Positions 1 through 9,554 of a stretch of DNA of 52,836 bases are shown one piece after another; the first letter of the stretch is position 1, and every line of letters begins with the position of its first letter. The translations under genes were made by a program, and so were the position numbers. Below the pieces are notes generated by a model. That model saw only the letters and a list, made by a program, of their open reading frames with translations. It searched no databases and was not told the DNA's origin. This stretch comes from a virus: IMG/VR virus record IMGVR_UViG_3300040770_000629, positions 1-52,836 of that record. One strand, given 5' to 3'.

Positions 1-579
1 ATGAATAAAACTTTGAGAATTGCTTTCTTAGGAATGACTGAAGATGAAGTCAAAACCCAAGAGCCAGAAGAAGTCAAGGAAGAGGATCAACCTACAATCG
101 TCATGACTGGTCCTTTGTCAGAGATCTACACCAAAGCTTTGTCTGTAGTCTATGCTAAGAAAGACACAGTGACCAATGAAATTGTTTTTGAGTCTCAGGC
201 TAACGATGCCATCAGAACGATTCATGCAATCCAAGCAGCTTATGGTCAAACTGTCCCACAAGGGGTGGCCACCATTGCCAGACAAATTGAGTCTAATAAT
301 TTCAAGCCTTTGAAGAAAAATGTCAGAGCTTATGTAGTTGACTACAGTATGCTGACAGACTCAAATATTGCTGAAGCTGCTAATGATAACTTTCTCAATT
401 CTAGTTTAAACGACAATAGCGATAATTATTTCGTGGTTGACTATGAGTACGATGCATCCAAAGGTAATACAGTTGTTTTCGATGAGTCTTACTTCTCAGC
501 CATGGAAGCGCGCTGCGAGAAACTTAACATGAAGTTTGTCTTCGGTATGGAGAGCTTTCTTAATCGTTTAAACGCTTAA
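1..579 (+). CDS. Conserved-type phage protein of unknown function, 192 aa
   Basis: I do not recognise this protein. It begins at the first base of the window, so its ribosome binding site is not visible; the N-terminus (MNKTLRIAFLGM) looks natural. Residues 13-31 are a run of acidic and lysine residues, probably disordered, followed by a mixed helical/strand soluble domain with no signal peptide or membrane segment. The stop codon TAA at 577-579 runs directly into the Shine-Dalgarno of the next gene, so the two are translationally coupled. Place two genes upstream of the large terminase suggests a head or packaging role, but that is inference from position only. A GC-rich 16-bp element inside this gene (260-275) recurs exactly at the start of the next gene. 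Confidence 0.75.
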   Translation: MNKTLRIAFLGMTEDEVKTQEPEEVKEEDQPTIVMTGPLSEIYTKALSVVYAKKDTVTNEIVFESQANDAIRTIHAIQAAYGQTVPQGVATIARQIESNNFKPLKKNVRAYVVDYSMLTDSNIAEAANDNFLNSSLNDNSDNYFVVDYEYDASKGNTVVFDESYFSAMEARCEKLNMKFVFGMESFLNRLNA

Positions 580-591
580 GGGGTGGCCACC

Positions 592-1815
592 ATGGAGAAA
601 AACGTTAAGTCTATCTTTGATGAGGAATGCTCGCATGTACGCATCGACGCTGAACTGATCAAACGAATCAACCAATACCAAATTGAGTTTGTCAACAAGA
701 ACGAAGACCACATGACGTTCTTCGGTGGTAACTTGACTGGTGTGCAAATTGTCAGGTTTACAACACAGGACAAAGAAAAGTGGTTCAACGATGTTTTAAG
801 AATCGATGACATCACCATTGAAGAGCGTGTCCTAGAGTTACCTACTATCAACGCCAACCGACATGTCTCTAGCGATATCTTCAACATCTCTGTGTTATGG
901 GTGATTCACTCTATTCTTAACTCACACATGCTGACAGACAAGCAAAAAGAAAATGGTTGTATTGACGCTGCACTGGTTTTGAACTATAAGTTTCTGACCA
1001 GTTTATTGTTCAGGTACTACAAGTACGCAGCTGATCCTGATCTGGCAGAAGCAGCTTACTCACAACTGAGTTTGAAGTTTATCCTGAAACAAAAAGGCAG
1101 TTGGTCAGCGACTCTTTTGTACAGAGCTGAGAACCTCTTAGACCCTCAAGGGATATGGAGCAGTACACTCAAGGAGTTGGACAGCGACAAAGACCTCGTA
1201 GAGTGTTTAAACGATACTCAGGGTCGGATCAGAGACATGATGAAAAACATCTACAGTGTTTTAGTCGATGTCAAAACAAAAGGCCTCAAAGTCAAAAAGA
1301 CCTCTTCAACCATTGAGTTTGAAGGTCAAGAGATTTTGAAGGACAAAAACAAAAGCTTGATCAACTATACCAGATACTTGCACTCAATCATCACAGACCC
1401 TAACTCGTTCATCAAAGATGAGTTACTGGAGATTGTTAAAAGTATTCAGCACACCATGCCTCCAAAGTTGCTGATCAAAACGCTCGATTGGGTTTCACTT
1501 AACTACAGGAAAAATGGCGCTGCTGAGATTGATGAACTGGTTGATCTTTGTTTGACACACAGTTTTAGTTATATCGGCAACCACAGAAACTTAGTGAGGG
1601 AAACAAATGATCTGGCTAGCCTTGTTACGGTTATTAGGGGCGTCTATATGTCATCCCGTTCGTCTGATTTGGAATTACTTAGGGTTCGGGAAAAAGCCCA
1701 AACCGTAGTAGCCAAAGCAACAGGCATTACCAACGAGAGCATCATTGCTAGTGTTCGTACAGGTTTGTTGCTCTACATCATCCTTCGTGCGTATTCGATG
1801 CACTACTACAGTTAA
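592..1815 (+). CDS. Unknown protein upstream of terminase, 407 aa
   Basis: Not recognised. The start is taken as ATG at 592 because AAGGGG (578-583) lies about 8 nt upstream; an in-frame GTG at 583 is possible but sits inside that Shine-Dalgarno. The protein looks largely helical and soluble (many K, L, S, D), with a hydrophobic tyrosine-rich C-terminus (last 17 residues). It overlaps nothing and is followed by a hairpin terminator at 1831-1873. Between the upstream gene and TerL it could be a portal-, small-terminase- or head-associated protein, but no diagnostic motif is visible. Confidence 0.75.
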   Translation: MEKNVKSIFDEECSHVRIDAELIKRINQYQIEFVNKNEDHMTFFGGNLTGVQIVRFTTQDKEKWFNDVLRIDDITIEERVLELPTINANRHVSSDIFNISVLWVIHSILNSHMLTDKQKENGCIDAALVLNYKFLTSLLFRYYKYAADPDLAEAAYSQLSLKFILKQKGSWSATLLYRAENLLDPQGIWSSTLKELDSDKDLVECLNDTQGRIRDMMKNIYSVLVDVKTKGLKVKKTSSTIEFEGQEILKDKNKSLINYTRYLHSIITDPNSFIKDELLEIVKSIQHTMPPKLLIKTLDWVSLNYRKNGAAEIDELVDLCLTHSFSYIGNHRNLVRETNDLASLVTVIRGVYMSSRSSDLELLRVREKAQTVVAKATGITNESIIASVRTGLLLYIILRAYSMHYYS

Positions 1816-1830
1816 CGACTGCAAAACAAA

Positions 1831-1873
1831 TAAATCATTCAACAGCCTTGAAGAAGGTTTGTTGAATGATTTA
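1831..1873 (+). terminator. Hairpin terminator after the 592-1815 gene
   Basis: Perfect 14-bp inverted repeat: arms 1831-1844 (TAAATCATTCAACA) and 1860-1873. The loop contains a further CCTT/AAGG pairing. The 3' arm runs into TTATGTTTTACTT, giving a modest U-rich tail on the + strand. It separates the first two genes from terminase. Confidence 0.7.
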
Positions 1874-1881
1874 TGTTTTAC

Positions 1882-1913
1882 TTACAAAGCTTGTAAATTT
1901 ATATACACAAGCT
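1882..1913. repeat. Overlapping alternative hairpins in the terminase leader
   Basis: TTACAA (1882-1887) pairs with TTGTAA (1891-1896) across a 3-nt loop. Alternatively AGCTTGT (1888-1894) pairs with ACAAGCT (1907-1913). The two structures share bases and are mutually exclusive. They lie 20-50 nt before the TerL start codon, so a role in promoter, processing or translation control is possible but unproven. Confidence 0.4.
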
Positions 1914-1932
1914 GTCTAGGATAATTTTTATT

Positions 1933-4149
1933 ATGATTTTATTTCAAAAAGATTGGTCTTTGTTTCCAACAGCAATTATTGACACAGAGACAACCAATAG
2001 AAGCTTTGTCAGACAAGCTATGGTTTACAAACAAATGGGTGTTAAAAACAATGCTTTCATTTTAGCGTTGGTAAACCCAGATCTGCAAGGTGTTGATCCT
2101 TTCAGTAAGAACCTGACACCTCATCAGGAATTTTTGATTGCTTTGGAATGCAAGATCAACCCATGGTATTTTTTCCGAGAGATAGCCAGAGTACCTTCCT
2201 CGGGTAGTTTGACTGCAACACCTCTTGAAGCCAATCGCGGTAACATCGCTTTGTTCTGGCTCTTTTTTAACCACATTACTTTGTTTCTGATTCAGATTCG
2301 TCAGACGGGTAAGTCTTTGTCAGTCAATACCTTAGCGACTTACCTGATCAATGTTCGCTGTGTTAACACGCAGATTAACTTGCTCACTAAAGATGATAAT
2401 CTGCGATCAGATAACATTCAGCGTTTGAAAGACATTGACTCTGAGTTACCGCACTACTTGAAGCAAAGAACGAAACGCGACGCGAACAACACTGAAGAGA
2501 TCACGATCGGATCACTCGGTAATAGTTTTAAAGCACACGTTCCACAAAAGTCTCCTAAAGCTGCGCTTAACGTAGGTCGTGGTTTGACCAGTCCAATCTT
2601 CTTGATTGACGAGGGTCCCTTCCAATCGAACATTGGTATCTCCATGCCAGCAGCTCTGGCTGCCGGTACTGCTGCTCGTGACATTGCAAGGGTTAACGGT
2701 GATCCATACGGCACCATCTTGACAACCACTGCCGGTAAGAAAGATGACCGTGATGGTAAAGAGATCTATACCAGGTTGTCTCAATCAGCAGAGTATTCTG
2801 AGAGATTTTTTGATTGCCACGATACTACAGAGCTTGAGGCAATGATTGTCTCGAACTGTCCAGGCGGTAAGCTTCGCGTGAACTGTACGTTCAATCATAA
2901 GCAATTGGGTAAATCAGATCAATGGCTTCGCAAAGCTATTGATGAAACTGAAAACAATGACCCTGAGTCCATCGATCGGGACTTCTTTAACGTTTGGACT
3001 TCTGGTACAATGACATCACCTTTGACTGTCAAAGTTCTTGAAGAGATGAGAAAGTCTGAACAAGAAGAGTCTTACATTAGCATTGACCCTCCTTATGCAT
3101 ATTTAACAAAATGGTTTATTGATGAAGCAGATATTGAAAAACGCATGGCTTCTGGTCACTACGTTATGGGAATGGATACCAGTGACGCTTCTGGTGGTGA
3201 CGATATATCTTTGTTTATTACTGATGTATCTACAGCTGAAACTATCGCCGCTGGAACATATAACGAAACAAACCTTATCACCTTCGCACAGTGGTTATGT
3301 ACTTGGTTTACTCGGTTTGAAAATCTAACCTTGATCATCGAGAGAAAATCTTCAGGTGTTGCAATTATTGATTACTTGCTTTGGATGCTTCCTTCTTTAG
3401 GGATTGATCCGTTCAAGAGAATCTTTAACACAGTGGTCAACGATCACAAAGAGAACCCTGAAAGATTCAAAGAGATCAATGTTCCAATGGGTCGCAGAAA
3501 CAAAGATGTTTATGTGATCTACAAGAAAAATTTTGGTTTCGCTACTGCTGGCTCTGGTATGGCTAGTCGTTCAGACTTGTATTCGAACACGCTCCAGCTG
3601 GCTGCTAAAAAAGCTGGTGACAAGATCAAACACAAACTGACGATTAACCAAGTCACGTCACTGGTAACAATTAACGGGCGAGTAGACCACATGCCTGGAG
3701 AAAACGACGACATGGTGATTGCGTGGTTGCTTTGCTTCTGGTTGATTACCTTGGGTAAGAACTTGACGTTTTATGGAATCGACAGTAGAAATATTTTCTC
3801 TGAAGTAGACCGTAAAGAAATCAAGACGGCTCAAGAATACATGGTCAACCAAGAGCAGCAAGAAATCAGGCAGAAGATAGAAGGTCTCTATGAAGAGATC
3901 GACAAAGAGCAAGACTCGTTTGTGATTCAAAAGCTTGAACACACACTTCGAATGCTCAACAGGCAACTGGTCTTGGAAGACGGTGAAATATTTTCTGTTG
4001 ATGAGTTGATTAACTCATTGAGAGAAAAGAAAAGAAACGCCAGAAAAGAATACAGACCTATGGACGATCGATTCAACAAAATGCAAAGAGACTATAGCAC
4101 TAATATCCGTTATAGAGGTGTCAACTCCAACGATGTAGTGACATACTAA
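1933..4149 (+). CDS. terL: Terminase large subunit (DNA-packaging ATPase/nuclease)
   Basis: Large terminase, the motor that docks on the portal, pumps DNA into the prohead and cuts the concatemer. N-terminal ATPase domain: Walker A-like RQTGKS at residues 123-128 and Walker B LIDEG at 224-228. The motif TILTTTAG (261-268) fits the coupling/motif III region. C-terminal RNase H-fold nuclease: GMDTSD with D415, a glutamate at E470 (LIIERKSSG) and the D592/D593 pair (GENDDMVIAW), the expected acidic triad. At 738 aa it has the size usual for giant myoviruses. A basic, charged C-terminal tail (about 640-738) follows the nuclease. AGGA around 1918 is a weak ribosome binding site. The gene is alone in its unit, ending at a convergent hairpin. 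Confidence 0.93.
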   Translation: MILFQKDWSLFPTAIIDTETTNRSFVRQAMVYKQMGVKNNAFILALVNPDLQGVDPFSKNLTPHQEFLIALECKINPWYFFREIARVPSSGSLTATPLEANRGNIALFWLFFNHITLFLIQIRQTGKSLSVNTLATYLINVRCVNTQINLLTKDDNLRSDNIQRLKDIDSELPHYLKQRTKRDANNTEEITIGSLGNSFKAHVPQKSPKAALNVGRGLTSPIFLIDEGPFQSNIGISMPAALAAGTAARDIARVNGDPYGTILTTTAGKKDDRDGKEIYTRLSQSAEYSERFFDCHDTTELEAMIVSNCPGGKLRVNCTFNHKQLGKSDQWLRKAIDETENNDPESIDRDFFNVWTSGTMTSPLTVKVLEEMRKSEQEESYISIDPPYAYLTKWFIDEADIEKRMASGHYVMGMDTSDASGGDDISLFITDVSTAETIAAGTYNETNLITFAQWLCTWFTRFENLTLIIERKSSGVAIIDYLLWMLPSLGIDPFKRIFNTVVNDHKENPERFKEINVPMGRRNKDVYVIYKKNFGFATAGSGMASRSDLYSNTLQLAAKKAGDKIKHKLTINQVTSLVTINGRVDHMPGENDDMVIAWLLCFWLITLGKNLTFYGIDSRNIFSEVDRKEIKTAQEYMVNQEQQEIRQKIEGLYEEIDKEQDSFVIQKLEHTLRMLNRQLVLEDGEIFSVDELINSLREKKRNARKEYRPMDDRFNKMQRDYSTNIRYRGVNSNDVVTY

Positions 4150-4159
4150 AAATTTAAGG

Positions 4160-4206
4160 GCATATCTCCTACTACCGAGCAATTAAGCTTAGTAGTAGGA
4201 GTATGC
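4160..4206. terminator. Bidirectional hairpin between convergent terL and the 4225-5916 gene
   Basis: Arms CTCCTACTAC (4166-4175) and GTAGTAGGAG (4192-4201), extended by GCATA (4160-4164) pairing with TATGC (4202-4206) with one bulged base. There is no long U-run on either side; the arms exit into TATGC on both strands. First of seven similar convergent-junction hairpins. Confidence 0.75.
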
Positions 4207-4224
4207 ATTTATGCCGTCTGTATC

Positions 4225-5916
4225 TTAGACGTTGTAGATCGGAAGACCTGCAACACCAAGCTTGACATCAGCTGACGGTGTTCTGTAGATGAACTCTACA
4301 AACATCGTATCGTTAGTTACAATACCAAAACCTACCTGCAAGTTCGCATTCCAGCTTGCGATACTGAACTCAGCAGAAACAGGTCCGTTTTTGATGATAA
4401 AGAAGTTAGGCCTTGGAGGAGTCAGTTCTTTTTGCGTATTGGTAATCGGTTTCGTTGCAAAGTAAGTTCTCTGCAGCCATTCCTCAAACGTAGCAATCCC
4501 TGAGTCAATGCGAACAATGTTCAAGTTAGCATTGACATAGTTGACAGTAGCTTTCAAACCAATACCGTAAGGAGGAGTTTGCAGCGCGTCAAAACCAATG
4601 GTCCAGTTCGTTGCTCTTGCATCACCAGGCTCTAGCAACGTAATTGCAATCGTCTGTGCGTGAATGTAAGATCTGAACGATCCATTGATATCTCTGAGGT
4701 TGATACTGACCGACAAGTTCTGTAAGAACCCGTAAGCTTTTGGCTGGAAGGGTCCTGTCTGAGCGTTGAATCTGACCAGCTCAGTCACATTGTACGAAAC
4801 ATCTCTGTCAAGTGTATACAAGAACCAATTCATCTTGTAACCCAGAGCAGTTCCTTGCCACACAGGGAAGCCAAACAGCTTGACCGCATAAGCACCGTCT
4901 TGTTCCAAAGCCAACAAAGTCAGACGTTTGGTGACAAACTTCTTTTCATTGACAGTGACAGCGCCGTAGACAACTTCGTCGGCACCAACCGTGTAAGACA
5001 AAACTAGATCCACTCGTTGACCAACCACAGTTCCCAAATACTGCTCAAGACCGAAGATCTTAAACTTGGTATTATCCACTGGCATTTTGATGCTGGTGCC
5101 GTCAGAGTAGTTGACGATACCGAACAGGTCAATACCAGCTAAAGGAACGTTGACAGGAAACTCAATCAAGCTATCAGTCGTAGAAGACAAGAACGGCGTC
5201 TGAATGCTTAATCCAGTAATGTACTTCTGAGCCGAATTGATCGAACGAATGAACGCTGTGTTCTCAACGAGCAACTGGCGCTTAGAAACCACATGACCCA
5301 CGTCATTGTAAATCACACAAGTGACCAGCTCACCATCTTCCAAAGCTTCCCGTGTATGACAGACACCGACAACCTTGATCGAGTTATTGGTGTGTGAGTC
5401 AATCGCTGCTAATTCCAAAGGAATGTTCAGCGTCAGCAATGTTCCAGATTGGTCAAACAAGGCACTGATCAAATTGAGTGTGTTGGAGACATCAGAACCC
5501 TTGAAGATTCTGGCGTAGCTCGAAGCACTGCCACCGACCTTGAGTCTTGCATCCACGGCAAGCACGTAAGGAAGCACAGACGTATCCAGATAAACTCTAT
5601 ACGTGTCTGCTTGAGTTCCAGGACCCACGCCAAACAAAATATCGTCGTCTGTCATACTACCTGAGAGTGTTTGAGTCACGGCTCTTAAGTCAGCAATCAA
5701 AGTCACAGGGTCAATGTCTTCTACTTTGTACACAGCGTAGATTTCTTTGTCCATGACGTAGTCGCCAATCTTAGGAACATAGCGTTTCGCTCCTAAGGTG
5801 CCGACGTAGATTTCACCGAGTTCCCACCAGCACCATCTAGCACTCGGATCATAGACGGGTGTTACGCCGTCTGTTCCCGTAATGCCTGCCGTTGAAATGA
5901 TTATTGGAGTTGGCAT
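4225..5916 (-). CDS. Virion-type structural protein, 563 aa
   Basis: Not assigned to a family by motif. The sequence is beta-rich, Ser/Thr/Val/Gly-rich with few cysteines, typical of phage baseplate, neck or fibre proteins; the first 80 residues (with WCWWELGEIYVGT at about 28-40) read as a compact small domain. ATG at 5916 has AAGGAA about 10 nt upstream, and that signal overlaps the stop codon of the preceding gene (5932-8529), so the two are coupled. Three minus-strand genes of this kind end just before the divergent sheath gene, the position in phiKZ of structural genes gp26-gp28. Baseplate wedge is one possibility; no enzymatic motif is seen. Confidence 0.75.
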   Translation of the reverse strand: MPTPIIISTAGITGTDGVTPVYDPSARWCWWELGEIYVGTLGAKRYVPKIGDYVMDKEIYAVYKVEDIDPVTLIADLRAVTQTLSGSMTDDDILFGVGPGTQADTYRVYLDTSVLPYVLAVDARLKVGGSASSYARIFKGSDVSNTLNLISALFDQSGTLLTLNIPLELAAIDSHTNNSIKVVGVCHTREALEDGELVTCVIYNDVGHVVSKRQLLVENTAFIRSINSAQKYITGLSIQTPFLSSTTDSLIEFPVNVPLAGIDLFGIVNYSDGTSIKMPVDNTKFKIFGLEQYLGTVVGQRVDLVLSYTVGADEVVYGAVTVNEKKFVTKRLTLLALEQDGAYAVKLFGFPVWQGTALGYKMNWFLYTLDRDVSYNVTELVRFNAQTGPFQPKAYGFLQNLSVSINLRDINGSFRSYIHAQTIAITLLEPGDARATNWTIGFDALQTPPYGIGLKATVNYVNANLNIVRIDSGIATFEEWLQRTYFATKPITNTQKELTPPRPNFFIIKNGPVSAEFSIASWNANLQVGFGIVTNDTMFVEFIYRTPSADVKLGVAGLPIYNV

Positions 5917-5931
5917 AAATCAATACTTTCC

Positions 5932-8529
5932 TTAAACTGGTTTTAAACTTAAAAAGGGTGACAAGCTAACGTAATCGCCTGTATAGATCTTTGTCACTTT
6001 TTCAAGGAACTTGTAACTAAACAAATCAACTTCGATAACCGTGTTCAGGTTGTGAGGATGAACAATCACAAAATTACCATCAACAGGGTTGACCTGCTGT
6101 GAAGGATCAAAGAAGAGCAAGTTCTCATAAGGTGCACAAATAGCTCTGACTGCATCAGAGTTGATGACGTTTCGAATATCATCAGTGGTGATGACACCGT
6201 TGATCAGATCGTAAATGATTGCACACAGGAATGGGCTATAAAGCGTGTAACGAGCAACAATTGCACTAGGTGCAGAAATCACCGGTTGTGGAAGCTTAAT
6301 AGTCAAGTAGCTACTGACTGCTTGATCGATCAACACTGATTTTTTCTTCAAGATAAAACTAGGTTGTGTACTCAAGTATTTCAAAGGAACTACCACATCA
6401 CGCACGCTGTAAGGCTTACCATTGGCTACATTCAAAATACTGACTTGGTTGGTCGTCTCTGAGAACAAGAGATCTTGTTTGGTCTTGAGCATACCGTCCA
6501 CGACAATACGAATAACCCTGTCGTCCCTGAGGTCGTACTTGTTATTTCTTGACAATGTTCCTTGCTTGATAAACCCAACATCACTCACAGGACTCAAGTT
6601 CAATTGCTCATCACAAAAACTCGTGAAGCGAACATGGATCTTTTGAAGTTTGTTTAATGGATCATCCAAATACTCTTTATTGACAATACACACTTCTGGG
6701 AACTTGACAATGTAGTCTAAGTTTCTGATCAGTGGCTTGTTGTTTAAAAAGATATCCAACTCACCCATAGGAACATACATACGTGTCGAGACAATGTCGC
6801 CATTGATCTGACCCGTCTGACTTAAGTTAAACCTGAGTTCACCACCACCCATTGACAATTCAAAATTATAAGCTAAGAATCTCTTCTCATCTCTGATCAT
6901 GAACTGACCGTTAGTTTGATTGTCAGAGCGTTTGAAGTAGCCGTCCACGACGACATAATCGTTCAAAGCCGTAACGTCTGTCCAACCAGTTGTAATAGCA
7001 GGTTGTGCTGATGGATTGAAATAAACTTTGAATGCTTGAGTTGGATCAACAGGGATTGAATCAACACCAGTTCTGTCTGAAACAATTTGACTACCCAACC
7101 CACCCACGAGTTCTACAATCTCTGTCAGTGGATTTCTAGTCACGTACAAAGAGCCAACAAACTGTTGGTGATACTCTAAGAGTCTACCTTGAGCATCATA
7201 TTCGTAAGCAGTCATACCTGTTTGTAAACCATACGGAACATCAATAACTCTTCGTTGAGAAAAGTTATAAGGTCTAGCAGGTGTGTTACCAACAATTTTA
7301 CTGATCAAGTTGTATCCGTAAGCTTCTTGAACCAACTCATTGGTAATGTCGCAGCAATCTTTACCCATCAGTTCAGTGTAAGCTGAAGCTTCGAGTACTT
7401 CGGCTTTCCAATTGTCTACGACAGCATCCAAACCAACCATGGCTCTGACGATTTCAACTTCACTGAGTTTATACAGATCGTTGATGCGATTAGATTCTTC
7501 TAATAAATCTCTGTCGTAGCCTGCTTTTCTAACATGCAACCGAACGTAGAGATTTTCAAACACGATGGTGTTTGACGCATTGATACGCAAAGCCTCATCT
7601 CTGAGTTCATCAAAGTAACCTAGAACGTAAGGTGTTGGTACAGAGTAGTCTCTGTGTGTGACCATTCGCATCGAATCGTCTTGGTTCTTGTGGTAGTACA
7701 AACCTTTGTGTTTACCGTTGACCATAGGGTCCAAGATAAAGATATCGATGTCGTCACGATAATCAATCGTGCCATCATCAGCGCCTGCGTAGTGGAGCAG
7801 ATACTTTCTCTTCAAGTCCATAGTGCTGTTAAACACATTGAGGTCGCTGATCTTGAAATCAAATACCTTCTTGATGGAACTGTCGTAGACAAACTCACAA
7901 AAATCACCAACTTTAGCACTTAGCAAATCGATGTCACTGACTTTGAAACCATTAACAAACGCATAAGTCAAACCTGGCTTTGTCTTGTAAGTGTCGTAGA
8001 GCATCTGAAACTCAAGCAAATTACTCATCTGGCGAGGTGTAGTGCCAGCGGTAAACACTCTGTCTACGATAGCATCCGAACGAAGCGACGCAAAGTAAGC
8101 GTTTGTGTACAACCGAAGATAAATATTGTCTTCATCAAAATCATAAGCTAAGAAAGGATTCTTTCTGACAGCCATGATCAAGTTACGGTCGGAGTTGAAC
8201 ATGTAAAATGTATCGTACCGTGGAAGCTGAAGACCACTGTTGACATAAATGTCGCAAATCATTTTGCGTTCATTCATAGCAGCAGAGAAGTTTTGCCACA
8301 CATCCATTTTTGGAAGCAACCCAATGATCATGGGATGCAGCTGACCGATCTGGTAGATATGCCAGTTCGTGCGATTATCAGGCATGTTGGTTCTGCGCTG
8401 AGCAATCGTTAAATAGCGACTAACTCCTCCTGGTGGTGTAATCCTTTTTGGCTCAAGGATTAATTGTCTGTCCTGCTCTGGACTGCACCAAACGTTCTTA
8501 AGAGCGTGGTCTTTTAAAAAATCATACAT
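5932..8529 (-). CDS. Large virion-type structural protein, 865 aa
   Basis: No recognised enzymatic motif. Long, aromatic-rich, mixed alpha/beta protein without signal peptide or membrane segments. The N-terminal 110 residues (RRTNMPDNRTNWHIYQIG and following) are followed by long beta-rich stretches. ATG at 8529 follows GGCTTTACC, so its Shine-Dalgarno is weak. Its stop TAA overlaps the ribosome binding site of the 4225-5916 gene. Context (next to the sheath, between other virion-type genes) supports a tail/baseplate component; phiKZ has a structural gene of comparable position. Function is otherwise unknown. Confidence 0.75.
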   Translation of the reverse strand: MYDFLKDHALKNVWCSPEQDRQLILEPKRITPPGGVSRYLTIAQRRTNMPDNRTNWHIYQIGQLHPMIIGLLPKMDVWQNFSAAMNERKMICDIYVNSGLQLPRYDTFYMFNSDRNLIMAVRKNPFLAYDFDEDNIYLRLYTNAYFASLRSDAIVDRVFTAGTTPRQMSNLLEFQMLYDTYKTKPGLTYAFVNGFKVSDIDLLSAKVGDFCEFVYDSSIKKVFDFKISDLNVFNSTMDLKRKYLLHYAGADDGTIDYRDDIDIFILDPMVNGKHKGLYYHKNQDDSMRMVTHRDYSVPTPYVLGYFDELRDEALRINASNTIVFENLYVRLHVRKAGYDRDLLEESNRINDLYKLSEVEIVRAMVGLDAVVDNWKAEVLEASAYTELMGKDCCDITNELVQEAYGYNLISKIVGNTPARPYNFSQRRVIDVPYGLQTGMTAYEYDAQGRLLEYHQQFVGSLYVTRNPLTEIVELVGGLGSQIVSDRTGVDSIPVDPTQAFKVYFNPSAQPAITTGWTDVTALNDYVVVDGYFKRSDNQTNGQFMIRDEKRFLAYNFELSMGGGELRFNLSQTGQINGDIVSTRMYVPMGELDIFLNNKPLIRNLDYIVKFPEVCIVNKEYLDDPLNKLQKIHVRFTSFCDEQLNLSPVSDVGFIKQGTLSRNNKYDLRDDRVIRIVVDGMLKTKQDLLFSETTNQVSILNVANGKPYSVRDVVVPLKYLSTQPSFILKKKSVLIDQAVSSYLTIKLPQPVISAPSAIVARYTLYSPFLCAIIYDLINGVITTDDIRNVINSDAVRAICAPYENLLFFDPSQQVNPVDGNFVIVHPHNLNTVIEVDLFSYKFLEKVTKIYTGDYVSLSPFLSLKPV

Positions 8530-8551
8530 GGTAAAGCCTAAAAAATAGTCC

Positions 8552-8595
8552 CAGCTATTGAGTCAGCAAGGCTGACCCCGCTGACTCAATAGCTG
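8552..8595 (-). terminator. Strong hairpin terminator after the 8616-9554 gene
   Basis: Perfect 16-bp inverted repeat CAGCTATTGAGTCAGC (8552-8567) with 8580-8595. On the minus strand the second arm is followed by GGGACTATTTTTTAGG, an ordinary U-run. It lies between 8616-9554 and 5932-8529, both minus, so it would reduce read-through from the former into the latter. Confidence 0.75.
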
Positions 8596-8615
8596 AATGT
8601 TTTTATGTCAAAAAC

Positions 8616-9554
8616 TCACTTGTCGTCAAATTTACCAGACACATCGTTAGCTAACGTTACGAAAGCTTTGACAAACGATGTGTCTTTGTTGTAGCGCTCA
8701 GAGATTCTGCACAGGTTAGAGTTTCTAAAAGTTCTCTCTGACAACGCCGTATAGATCACACTGACCCATGTGGGTGGATGCTCTAAGCTTACAGCCATGA
8801 TGTCTGCTGCGTTGGTTCCAAACCAGCTGTTCTTCAGTACAGTGATCAAGAAGCCAGCATTGAAGTCAACTAATCTGCTATTTTGCAAGATAGACTTTAC
8901 TGCGTCACAGAACTCTATAACGCTAGAAATCTTATTGACTTTGTCGGTTGTCTCGTAGACAATCTTCGCTGGTGCTCTTGTGACTTTCATACAAACAGAA
9001 TTCATCTTCTCTTTGGTTTCGTTGTCAAACTCGTCGACAGGTAAGAACAAAGATTGATAATAAAAGGCAGAAAGAATCGAAAGCTTGAGCTGATCCAAAG
9101 GATCTAATGCAAAACGATGAGAGATACCCTCACTGATCCAACTTGCAAATACACTGCAAGGTAGCATGGATAAACCAGAAATACTTTGAGGACCGTTGAC
9201 AATCCATGACTTGGTCATGATCATGCGTGCTTCAGCGAGTTTGTATTCGCTGGTATTTCTGACAATGATGGAGTCTTCACCGCTTCTACCATTGTCTACT
9301 CTGACAAATGGTCTCATGTCCATACAGAGATATTTGTTACCATCAACCGAAGTAACTTCAATCGGATGAACAAACGCAGGCACATTCTTTTCTGAAGACT
9401 CTACTCCTGCAATCATCTTCAGGTAAGGTTGTTCCTGGGACTTGTCATTGACGAAGTCCGACAAAACCAATGTTTCTTTCAAAGCAAGATCAACTTTAGA
9501 GACAACAGAGTTTTTACCTACGGTTGTCTGGTAAGGTGTTTTAAAGATACTCAT
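8616..9554 (-). CDS. Unknown protein divergent from tail sheath, 312 aa
   Basis: Not recognised. Soluble protein: beta-rich N-terminal half (to about residue 130), helical C-terminal half with conserved-looking aromatic segments (PTWVSVIYTALSERTF). ATG at 9554 is preceded by a purine-rich AAGAAGAGAAAG. It is the first minus gene of the divergent pair with the sheath and is isolated from the next gene by a strong terminator. Position suggests a phiKZ gp28-like structural protein; this is synteny recalled from memory, not sequence proof. Confidence 0.7.
   Translation of the reverse strand: MSIFKTPYQTTVGKNSVVSKVDLALKETLVLSDFVNDKSQEQPYLKMIAGVESSEKNVPAFVHPIEVTSVDGNKYLCMDMRPFVRVDNGRSGEDSIIVRNTSEYKLAEARMIMTKSWIVNGPQSISGLSMLPCSVFASWISEGISHRFALDPLDQLKLSILSAFYYQSLFLPVDEFDNETKEKMNSVCMKVTRAPAKIVYETTDKVNKISSVIEFCDAVKSILQNSRLVDFNAGFLITVLKNSWFGTNAADIMAVSLEHPPTWVSVIYTALSERTFRNSNLCRISERYNKDTSFVKAFVTLANDVSGKFDDK

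Noticed and set aside
583-597. GCCACCATGG, a Kozak-like sequence at the start of the second gene
   Set aside because: The context is a phage with Shine-Dalgarno sites throughout; AAGGGG just upstream explains initiation. The match to the eukaryotic consensus is coincidental.
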